Made by a program: the position numbers and the translations under genes
Source of the DNA: Akkermansia muciniphila
Lineage (GTDB): Bacteria; Verrucomicrobiota; Verrucomicrobiia; Verrucomicrobiales; Akkermansiaceae
Direction of reading: 5' to 3'
Assembly: GCF_002884975.1 (NCBI RefSeq)
Contig: NZ_PJKB01000001.1
Span: 1,202,596-1,266,595 of the forward strand
DNA length: 64,000 bases
The notes under the pieces: model-generated
Told to the model about the DNA's origin: nothing
Database searches by the model: none
The model's input: only the letters and a program-made list of their open reading frames with translations
Part shown: piece after piece, positions 45,779-52,972 of the stretch
How the letters are laid out: the number at the start of each line of letters is the position of its first letter
How positions within the stretch are numbered: position 1 is the first letter of the stretch

Positions 45779-46687
45779 CTACCTGGCTTTCTTTCCCGCT
45801 TCCTCCCGTATTTCCCCTCCCATTCCAAACCTGGCGTCCACAGGAACGGTAACATACTCCGGCACTGTCTTGTAAATCAACCGGACCCTGCATTTGTCCC
45901 TATCCATCTTTTCCGGGGAAGAAAAGGTAAAATCAGCGGACCAGCTTCTTGACTGTTCATCAATGTCGGACCTATTGGGTCTCCTGTACTTCATTACCTC
46001 TCCCTTCCCGTCGAGAAGCTCGATTTTTTCCGGCTCGAACCGATGATTGGCATCCAGGCAAATGTCCAGGGAGAGCTGCTTTTCTCCATCGCCCTTCTTC
46101 CACTCGCACTTGCCTACGTAAAGCTCTCCCATGGGCAGCTCATTTGACTTCACCACATCATCCGCATTCCTGACGTACCCCTCCTCACTGCCCGGCAGAG
46201 GAATAAGGGAGGAGGCCCCGGGCCTTAAGGGGAGTTCATAAACGGGACTTTTCAACATGCGCACCACCGGAACCCTCAGGCGCCCCTTCATCCGGACCTG
46301 CGTACAGCCGGCGGGCGGCAGGCAGGCAGCCGTACCCTGAATTTCCACATAACTCACCCCTTTCTGCTCTCGTCCGTTCAGCCAGCCCGTATAAAATTCC
46401 ACAGCAGCCAACTCCCTGCCGTCCATATCACACATCTTTACGGATTGCCTTTCCGCAACGGAGCGGTTTCCAAAGTCCCAGGGTTCAGGAATAAAAAGAA
46501 CCGCCTGGCACTTCCACTGCAAATCTCCTGTTCTTTTCCCATTTTCCGAACTCCGCTCCAGGCCCGCCTTCGTGAAGGCTATTTCCACCTTCTCCTCCCT
46601 CTTATCACTGCCGGAGCCCCGGCACGGCTGCCAGGCCGCCAGGCAGGCAAAGACGCCGCACCATAAATAACGCATTGCATTCATCAT
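45779..46687 (-). CDS. Secreted protein of unknown function, type B (first copy)
   Basis: Start chosen at ATG 46687 (MMNAMRYLWCGVFACLAAW), a signal peptide two bases after the stop of the type A partner; a longer upstream frame lies within that gene. The 302-residue product carries the type B blocks RELAAVEFYTGWLNGRE, QVRMKGRLRVPVVRMLKSPV, SLIPLPGSEEGY and the C-terminal YVTVPVDARFGMGGEI. Function unknown. Conservation among copies seems low outside these blocks, so the copies have diverged for a long time or under selection for change. Confidence 0.75.
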   Translation of the reverse strand: MMNAMRYLWCGVFACLAAWQPCRGSGSDKREEKVEIAFTKAGLERSSENGKRTGDLQWKCQAVLFIPEPWDFGNRSVAERQSVKMCDMDGRELAAVEFYTGWLNGREQKGVSYVEIQGTAACLPPAGCTQVRMKGRLRVPVVRMLKSPVYELPLRPGASSLIPLPGSEEGYVRNADDVVKSNELPMGELYVGKCEWKKGDGEKQLSLDICLDANHRFEPEKIELLDGKGEVMKYRRPNRSDIDEQSRSWSADFTFSSPEKMDRDKCRVRLIYKTVPEYVTVPVDARFGMGGEIREEAGKKAR

Positions 46688-46689
46688 CC

Positions 46690-47532
46690 TTACTTGCCTG
46701 AAGTTTCTCCGGCTATTCCGGACAGGCCGAATTTCATATCCACAGGTACGTCTACCTGATGCAGTCCGGTCATGTAGTTCACAAAAACCTGTATTTCCCC
46801 TTGTTCCCCGGGATCCAGCCCGTAATCCCACTCCCACACCCATAAAGAGAGGCCGCCGGAACCGGGAGATTGGCTGGTGCACCAGTTTCTTCCCATAACG
46901 GGAGTCCCGTCCGGCTTCATCAGCGTCACGCCTTCCACGCCAAGAAGGCGTGGAGAGCTCAATTTCACATTCAGGTCTATCTTCCCGGAACCCTTGTTGA
47001 GGGACCATTTCAGGTTCAGGGTTGTCTTGACATCCCCCGGCCGCCCGTCATCCATCAAACCGCCGCCTTTCAGAACGAGAGGCCGTTCCTCCTTTTTCTC
47101 CTTCATGGAGAAAAGCGCCCCTTCAGACAGCGCTTCTTTCTCCCCGGTGACAAGAGAAACATTTCCTTTCACGCTCACCCAGCGGGCGGCCGGGGATGGA
47201 ACCCAATGTTCCGTTTCCATCACCAGTTCCGGATCACTGGAACCCAGAGAATCCCGGTAATCGGACGAAGCGCTGCCCGCGCCGCTGGAATCACCTATCT
47301 TCAGATGGATGCCATCCTTCCGGCAGCCTATGATTTTACCGGGAGCAGGAATGGAGAAGCCCAAAACCACGATGAACTTTTTCCGAGTTTTTTTGATTCC
47401 CGGCTCCCATGAGGTTTCACTCGCAGCCGACAGAAGAGACGCGGAAACCATCTTTTCCGGAGGAACTTCACCACTCCGCGCGGGAACGTTTGCCGACAGG
47501 CACGCCGCGGAGAAGACGGAAATAAGTTTCAT
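46690..47532 (-). CDS. Secreted protein of unknown function, type A (first copy)
   Basis: Start chosen at ATG 47532 (MKLISVFSAACLSANVPARS), a short signal peptide; GTG at 47547 would add five residues. The 280-residue product has the type A blocks WVSVKGNVSLVTGEKEALSE, VEGVTLMKPDGTPVMG and the C-terminal VDVPVDMKFGLSGIAG. It is the first gene of the six-gene array, so the array promoter should lie between 47533 and 47660, where no clear promoter was picked by eye. Confidence 0.75.
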   Translation of the reverse strand: MKLISVFSAACLSANVPARSGEVPPEKMVSASLLSAASETSWEPGIKKTRKKFIVVLGFSIPAPGKIIGCRKDGIHLKIGDSSGAGSASSDYRDSLGSSDPELVMETEHWVPSPAARWVSVKGNVSLVTGEKEALSEGALFSMKEKKEERPLVLKGGGLMDDGRPGDVKTTLNLKWSLNKGSGKIDLNVKLSSPRLLGVEGVTLMKPDGTPVMGRNWCTSQSPGSGGLSLWVWEWDYGLDPGEQGEIQVFVNYMTGLHQVDVPVDMKFGLSGIAGETSGK

Positions 47533-47660
47533 CAGGGCAGTTCTCACAATACTTCACGCTAACATTTCTTTTTCAAGGAGCAAGGGCAAAATGAAGACGG
47601 CAGGAATTCACCGCCGTTCCATGCCTCCGGGAACAGCGGAACCGTGGGCTCCGTCATCTT

Positions 47661-48175
47661 TTACAGCGCAATATCCACGCTGTAGGCACCGTCGATCAGC
47701 ACATAATCACACCCGTGCCGCCTGCACTGTTCCAGGTTATCCCTGTTTTCCCGCAGCAGCCTCCCCGCGTGCAGGAGGCGTCTTCCAGCCGCCGCTCCAT
47801 CACGTTTGCATGGTTCATGATGTCATGGTAATGCCGGCGAATATAGTCCTCTGAAAAAACCAGGCACACATAACGAATCTGCTTCAGGCCAGCGGAGTCA
47901 AAATCCTTTTTCCAGTCAAACGGGATGTAGCAGCCTTCCACCACCAGATTCTGCCTGTTCTCAATCGCGGTTTTTACGATTTCCCGGATGATGTTCCAGA
48001 GGAAGGGCGTCAGCTCTTCATCGGAACTTTCAGGCGTGAGGGAACACATTCCGCTGCGTATCAACCCCATTTTTAAATGGTCAATGGATAAATAGGGATA
48101 CGAGTACTTTTCCAGCACCCGCTGCGCCGCAAGCGTTTTCCCCGTATGCGAGCTGCCGCCAATCAGTAAAATCAT
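47661..48175 (-). pseudogene. P-loop kinase-like protein with a 3' frameshift
   Basis: Start at ATG 48175 with GGAGGG nine bases upstream. The first 130 or so residues form a P-loop nucleotide kinase of the adenylate/2-phosphoglycerate kinase-like type: MILLIGGSSHTGKTLAAQRV, YLSIDHLKMGLIRS, NLVVEGCYIPFDWKKDF. As sequenced, the frame then runs into an atypical Cys/Gly-rich tail and stops at 47696. Shifting one base at about 47762-47768 (a CTCCCC run on the plus strand) restores LLRENRDNLEQCRRHGCDY and a stop at 47661, a normal helical C terminus. So one base is missing, by mutation or sequencing error. It lies 33 bases after the isochorismatase-family gene on the same strand. Confidence 0.75.
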
Positions 48176-48208
48176 CGGAAAGCCCTCCATGACAGGCGCC
48201 CGGAGCGC

Positions 48209-48748
48209 CTAAAATTCCAGTTGCTCCGCAAGCTTGACGTCGGCAAACATGCCGTTCAATCCGGCCATATAGGCATCATGCACGGTGTTCGCCGGGATGC
48301 AATTTCCCATGATCTCCAGGTCCCTAGCAGCGCAGGCGTCATAAAGCAGCGTTACCGGAATGCCGTAATCCTTCGCGGCGCGCACCGTGGTATCAATGCA
48401 CATATGGGTCATCATTCCGCAAACCACCAGTTCACTCACTCCCACCGCCTGTAAAAGCTCCTGAAGGTTCGTCTGGAAAAAGCTGTTGGGGGCGTGCTTG
48501 ACCACAACCGGTTCCCCTTCCATGGGGGCAATATCCGGATGGATTTCAGAGCCGGAGGTACCCGGAATGAAAAAGGCGGCGCCGGGCCGGGTATTGATAT
48601 GCCGGACAAAGATAACCGGGCATTCCTTTTCCCGGAACCGGTTCAACACAGCCCTGACCCGTTCAAGGGCCTGAACGGAGCCAACCAGTTCACAACGCCC
48701 CCCCGGAAAGTAATCATTTTGAACGTCAATAATCAGTAATGCACGCAT
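48209..48748 (-). CDS. Isochorismatase-family cysteine hydrolase
   Basis: The 179-residue protein has the family's catalytic triad: Asp8 in LLIIDVQNDYF, Lys84 in VVVKHAPNSFF and Cys117 in GMMTHMCIDTTVRAAKDYG. The fold covers nicotinamidases, isochorismatases and other amide hydrolases; the short length and lack of a metal-site His pair as in PncA argue against classical nicotinamidase, but the substrate is open. Likely cotranscribed with the kinase-like gene downstream. Confidence 0.92.
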   Translation of the reverse strand: MRALLIIDVQNDYFPGGRCELVGSVQALERVRAVLNRFREKECPVIFVRHINTRPGAAFFIPGTSGSEIHPDIAPMEGEPVVVKHAPNSFFQTNLQELLQAVGVSELVVCGMMTHMCIDTTVRAAKDYGIPVTLLYDACAARDLEIMGNCIPANTVHDAYMAGLNGMFADVKLAEQLEF

Positions 48749-48989
48749 AAGTTTCTGCCTCCGCCATTATTTTGCCTCCCGGCGCTTCTCCAGTCTATTA
48801 CTGAACCCCTCCGTTGTCAAATACGGGCGGGCGCGGCCCCACGCTCCAGTCTCTCCCCGCCCCGGCTCATTCCGGAAAGAAAAAATACCGCGCGGCTGGA
48901 TCATTCGGTACATTCCCTGTCTTCAAAACAACGGTTTCAGGATTGTGTCCATTCAAAGGCACATCCACCGGAGCGCCTGGTCTATTGGC
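48749..48989. other. Intergenic stretch, likely promoter region of the isochorismatase gene
   Basis: Lies between the TPR-gene terminator and the isochorismatase start. No RNA gene or convincing coding frame was seen; plus-strand frames here run into the antisense of the TPR gene. Confidence 0.4.
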
Positions 48990-49020
48990 AAAAAGCCTCT
49001 GCCGTTCCCGGCAGAGGCTT
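48990..49020 (-). terminator. Rho-independent terminator of the TPR gene
   Basis: On the minus strand a 12-base stem AAGCCTCTGCCG/CGGCAGAGGCTT with a 4-base loop is followed by five T residues, about 40 bases after the stop codon. Confidence 0.88.
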
Positions 49021-49057
49021 TCGGAGGCGCCCTTGCGGGCAAGGAATAAGGCAGCCT

Positions 49058-50440
49058 TTACTTGCTGTAGGAGGATTCCACGCGCGCCGCTACGTCGCGG
49101 TAGCCGTATTCGGCGTCGTAAATCTGCTGGAACGCCGCCAGGGATTCTTCCTTCCGGCCCAGCTTTTCATCAAGCAGGCCGATCATGTAAAGGATTTCCT
49201 TCTTGGTGTCATTCATTTCAATCAGCTCCTTGTTGGCTTCCTCCAGCTGGCGCAGGGCCATATCATGCATGTTCTTGGCATCATAGCACTTGCCAAGCAG
49301 CAGCATGGCGCGGATGCGGATATGGGGGTTGTTGCGCGCGCGCTGGAGCTCCGGAATGGCTTCCGTATAGCTGCCGCAGTCAAAGAGGGCCTGGCCGAGT
49401 TCAAAACGCGTCTGCGGGTCCGTGGGGTTGTTTTCCACGCGCTGGCGGTACAGGGCCACCTGCTGTTCAGCGGCGTCCTTGCTGAACTGGGCCAGCTGTT
49501 CCTGAAGTTCCTTGTTGTCAGGTTCCGCGGCGGCGCGTTTGCGGATTTCCTCCACCTGGGCCTTGCGGTAGCGCTCGTTCATTTCCGAAGCCTTGTTTTC
49601 CAGGGAAATGTCATTGTTGCTGAGGCTGAACGCATAGTTGTAGAAGGAATAGGCATTTGCCCAGTCTTCCATCTGTTCATAGACGCCGGCAATGTCGCGC
49701 ACGACGGCCAGATCCTGCTGGTTCTGGGCATAACGGGCGGAAAGGAGCCCCAGGCGTTCTTCCAGTTCAGCGCGGGTGAGGCCCTTCTTGTCGCTCTTGT
49801 CCAGGGCGTTCGTTTCCGCGGAGTTCTTCATCACATCCTTGAAGCTTTTGGCTTCCTCCCACTTCTGCTGCTGCATGGTAGCGCGCGCCATGCAGTCCTT
49901 TTCACTCTTCACGGCCAGGCTGTCCGTGGGGTCCAGCTTCACGATGTCATGGTACACCTCAGCCGCTTCAGCCGGCATATCACGGGAAACGTAATGGGAG
50001 GCCAGCATGTGGAGCATTTTCTTGTTGCCGGGATGGCCCTGGCGGACGGTTTCCAGCGCAAAGGCGGCCAAATCCGGGAAGTCCACGTCCATGGCGGCAG
50101 TGAACAGGGCCTCATTCACGGGAATGCTGTACGGATCATTTTCCAGTTCATCTTCCAGGGAGGAGAGCTGGGTGGCCGCATCCTTCTTGGAGGAGGTGAG
50201 CTTGCTGGTGCTCATTTTCATGCCGCTGAACAGGCCGGCCTTCTTGGCTGACGGATTCAGCTTGATTTCACAGGCGCGCAGGGCCTTGCGGCCTTCCAGA
50301 AAGCCGGGGAGCTGCTTCACCAGGGCCTTGAGCAGGCTGACGGCATAAGGGTAATTGTTCATGTCCACCGCCTGGCGGGCGCGCACCCAAAATTCGGCCT
50401 GCTGCGGGGTCAACTGATCTTCTTTAATCGTTTCAATCAT
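49058..50440 (-). CDS. Tetratricopeptide-repeat protein
   Basis: Start chosen at ATG 50440 (MIETIKEDQLTPQQAEFW); the 31 codons upstream are unlikely to be translated. The 460-residue protein has no signal peptide or membrane segment. It contains several TPR-like helical pairs, such as AAEVYHDIVKLDPTDSLAV, WANAYSFYNYAFSLSNNDIS, PQTRFELGQALFDCGSYTEA and RAMLLLGKCYDAKNMHDMAL, plus a charged coiled-coil region near residues 270-330. It is probably a cytoplasmic scaffold; the partners are unknown. It has its own terminator and is divergent from the rsuA-like gene. Confidence 0.88.
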   Translation of the reverse strand: MIETIKEDQLTPQQAEFWVRARQAVDMNNYPYAVSLLKALVKQLPGFLEGRKALRACEIKLNPSAKKAGLFSGMKMSTSKLTSSKKDAATQLSSLEDELENDPYSIPVNEALFTAAMDVDFPDLAAFALETVRQGHPGNKKMLHMLASHYVSRDMPAEAAEVYHDIVKLDPTDSLAVKSEKDCMARATMQQQKWEEAKSFKDVMKNSAETNALDKSDKKGLTRAELEERLGLLSARYAQNQQDLAVVRDIAGVYEQMEDWANAYSFYNYAFSLSNNDISLENKASEMNERYRKAQVEEIRKRAAAEPDNKELQEQLAQFSKDAAEQQVALYRQRVENNPTDPQTRFELGQALFDCGSYTEAIPELQRARNNPHIRIRAMLLLGKCYDAKNMHDMALRQLEEANKELIEMNDTKKEILYMIGLLDEKLGRKEESLAAFQQIYDAEYGYRDVAARVESSYSK

Positions 50441-50577
50441 GGAACTGTATAAGCGTAAATGGTGAGCAACGGAGACGCCCCAAACAGGGAGCCCCCGCAT
50501 GTAATAGTTTAATGCTATCAGCAGGGGAGGCATACTTCAACCTTGTTTTTTGTTCCCGTTAGGAAAAAATACGCCGT

Positions 50578-51270
50578 ATGAGACTGGATGCTCTTTTATC
50601 CCGCTACGGGTACTGTTCCAGGCGGGAGGCGCCGGGCTGGATCAAACGCCACTCCATCACCTTCAAGGGGGAACCATGCACCGCCCCCACGGACAAGGTG
50701 CAGCCGGACGGCATTCTGCTGGACGGGGCCCCGGTGGAATTTCCGGACGGCCTGTATGCGGCCCTTTACAAGCCGCTGGGATACACATGCAGCCATGACA
50801 GCGAGGAGGGGGACGTGATTTATGACCTGCTGCCCTTCCAGTGGAGGCACAGGAATCCCGCAGTTTCTTCCGTAGGGCGGCTGGACAAGGAAACGTCCGG
50901 CCTGCTTCTCATCACGGATGACGGGAAGTTCATTCACCGGATGACATCTCCCAAACACCATGTTCCCAAGGTTTATGAAGCCGTTACGGAAGAGGATATT
51001 CCGGCGGAGGCTGTGGAGCTGTTTGCCTCCGGCGCCTTCACGCTGGCCGGGGAGGACCGTCCCTGCGCCCCTGCCGCCCTGGAAATCCTGGAACCGCGCC
51101 GCGCCCGGCTGACGCTGACGGAAGGGAAGTACCACCAGGCGCGCCGCATGCTGGCGGCCATGGGCGCTCCCGTGGCTTCCCTGTGCCGCATTTCCATCGG
51201 CTCCCTGCGCCTGGACGAGCTAAACCTGGAGCCGGGGGAATGGACGCCCATCCGCCCGGACGCGCTGTAA
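50578..51270 (+). CDS. rsuA: 16S rRNA pseudouridine synthase, RsuA type
   Basis: The 230-residue enzyme has an N-terminal S4 RNA-binding domain (MRLDALLSRYGYCSRREA), then YAALYKPLGYTCSHDS and the catalytic motif VGRLDKETSGLLLITDDG with the nucleophilic Asp. YEAVTEEDI and EGKYHQARRMLAAMG follow. These patterns fit the RsuA/RluB/E/F family; length and the single S4 domain favour RsuA, which modifies U516 of 16S rRNA. A second pseudouridine synthase gene starts 15 bases downstream. Confidence 0.9.
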   Translation: MRLDALLSRYGYCSRREAPGWIKRHSITFKGEPCTAPTDKVQPDGILLDGAPVEFPDGLYAALYKPLGYTCSHDSEEGDVIYDLLPFQWRHRNPAVSSVGRLDKETSGLLLITDDGKFIHRMTSPKHHVPKVYEAVTEEDIPAEAVELFASGAFTLAGEDRPCAPAALEILEPRRARLTLTEGKYHQARRMLAAMGAPVASLCRISIGSLRLDELNLEPGEWTPIRPDAL

Positions 51271-51285
51271 GCCCCACCCCGCGCC

Positions 51286-52080
51286 ATGTGGATACCCATT
51301 TCCGACGCTCCGATTGCCTGCTTTCCCCACTTTGAGGTGGCGGCGGAGTCCGGGGACTGGATCGTAGTGGACAAGGGGGCCCCCCTCATCGTCCATCCCT
51401 CCAACGGGAAGAAGGAACCCAACCTGCTGGAAGGCGTGGAAGCCCTGCTCAGCTATGAAATCACCAATGGAGCCGCGCTTTCCCTGGTCAACAGGCTGGA
51501 CCGGGAAACCAGCGGCCTGACGCTGGTCGCCAAGAACAAGGCGGCGGCGCGCCAACTGGGCAGGGCCATGCAGCGGCGCCTGATGCACAAGGAATACCTG
51601 GCCATTGTCCGGGGATGGCCGGAATGGACGGAGACCACCTGCACCGCCCCTGTTCTGAGGCAGGGAGACGTGGCGGAAAGCCGCATCTGGGTGAAGCAGG
51701 CGGTACACCCTGCCGGGAAGGAATGCTGCACCGTTTTCCGGGTGGAACAGGCATGGAGTACTTCCCACGGGCCGCTGGCGCTGGTCCGTTGCATCCCGGA
51801 GACGGGGCGCATGCACCAGATACGCGTGCATCTGGCGCACCTGGGCCACCCCATCCTGGGAGACAAGATTTACGGCCCTTCCGAGGAATGCTACCTGGAC
51901 TACATCCAGCACGGCTGGAGCTGGGAGCTGGAAGAAAAACTCATTCTGCCGCGCCATGCGCTGCACGCCTGCCGGCTGGGGTTCCCCTTTGATGAACAGA
52001 TGTTCACTGCGGAAGCGCCTCTGCCGGAAGACATGCGCAGACTGCTTGATGCGGGGGGCCAGGAAGATTCCGTCAGATAA
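51286..52080 (+). CDS. RluA-family pseudouridine synthase
   Basis: The 264-residue protein has the RluA-type catalytic motif LVNRLDRETSGLTLVAKN, then YLAIVRGWPE, CIPETGRMHQIRVHLAHLGHP and ILGDKIYG. There is no S4 domain, as in RluA, RluC-lacking-S4 and TruC-like members. Asn replaces the first His of the usual HRLDxxTSG motif; the catalytic Asp is intact. The target, 23S rRNA or tRNA uridine, is not clear. It shares a transcript with the rsuA-like gene and overlaps the convergent nitroreductase gene by 8 bases. Confidence 0.9.
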   Translation: MWIPISDAPIACFPHFEVAAESGDWIVVDKGAPLIVHPSNGKKEPNLLEGVEALLSYEITNGAALSLVNRLDRETSGLTLVAKNKAAARQLGRAMQRRLMHKEYLAIVRGWPEWTETTCTAPVLRQGDVAESRIWVKQAVHPAGKECCTVFRVEQAWSTSHGPLALVRCIPETGRMHQIRVHLAHLGHPILGDKIYGPSEECYLDYIQHGWSWELEEKLILPRHALHACRLGFPFDEQMFTAEAPLPEDMRRLLDAGGQEDSVR

Positions 52081-52714
52081 CCGGAATGACCTCGTCCCGG
52101 TCAAAGCGGACCTTTGCCAGGCGGGCGTACTTGTCCGCCTCTTCATCCCGGTAACCCAGGGCCAGGGCGCAGAGCGCGTAATACGGGGTGCCCTCCAGCT
52201 TCAGAATGCGGTCATAAGCCGCGGGGTCCATCCCCTCCAGCGCGCAGGTATCCACCCGGAGATCAGCGGCGCTGCTCATCATGAAGCCCAGGGCGATGTA
52301 TACCTGCCGTTCAAGCCAGGCTTTCAGCACCTCCGGAGACTTGGAGTTCACCAGTTCAAAAATGCGGGCGCGGTACTGGTCCAGGGATTCCATGGTAACG
52401 CCGCGCACTTCCACGATGCGTTCCAGATAACGCTGTACGTCTTCCGGCTTGAAATCCCTGCGGGCGCAGAAGACCACTAGGTGGGAGGCATCCGTAACCT
52501 GGGACTGGTTCCAGGACGCCTTGCGGAGCTCGGCCCGCACAGCGGGATCCTGCACGTCAAGGAACTTCCACATTTGAAGCCCAAGGGAGGAAGGGCTTAA
52601 ATGCAGGGCTTCCAGGAGGGCCTCCCAGTCATCCGCCGGAATGCGGCGGTCCGGGTTGAATATCTTGGTGGCGTAACGCCATTCCAGCGTCTTGATTAAT
52701 TCCTGAGCGTTCAT
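52073..52714 (-). CDS. Nitroreductase-family NAD(P)H-dependent oxidoreductase
   Basis: Start at ATG 52714 (MNAQELIKTLEWRYATKIFN); the longer upstream frame has no support. The 213-residue length and RYATKIFNPDRRIP, ALHLSPSSLGLQMWKFLDV and the C-terminal ALCALALGYRDEEADK match the NfsB-like group of FMN-dependent homodimers that reduce nitro compounds and quinones. The physiological substrate is unknown. Its 3' end overlaps the convergent RluA-type gene by 8 bases. Confidence 0.9.
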   Translation of the reverse strand: MNAQELIKTLEWRYATKIFNPDRRIPADDWEALLEALHLSPSSLGLQMWKFLDVQDPAVRAELRKASWNQSQVTDASHLVVFCARRDFKPEDVQRYLERIVEVRGVTMESLDQYRARIFELVNSKSPEVLKAWLERQVYIALGFMMSSAADLRVDTCALEGMDPAAYDRILKLEGTPYYALCALALGYRDEEADKYARLAKVRFDRDEVIPVI

Positions 52715-52972
52715 CTTTGTTATAAGGCTTAATGGTGCAGGGCTTCCTGCGGATACCCGGCGCCGTACGACGCTCCCGTGATGGCATCCGCCATGGTTGG
52801 TCCCATATCGTCGCATCTTCCTTCTTTCCCCTCCGGAATGCAAGCCAAGGTTCCGGCACAAGAGCGGCGGCATCCCTCCTGCGGAAAAAGCTGCTTCCTG
52901 CCCGGCACACAGGGAGAAGCGCCTCAGCGGCTTGGGGCGCTTCAGTACGGGAAAAACACCCTCTTACGGAAA

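Noticed and set aside
48814-49485. Plus-strand frame of 223 codons near the TPR gene
   Set aside because: It crosses the TPR terminator and its antisense; Cys/Pro/Arg-rich random composition.
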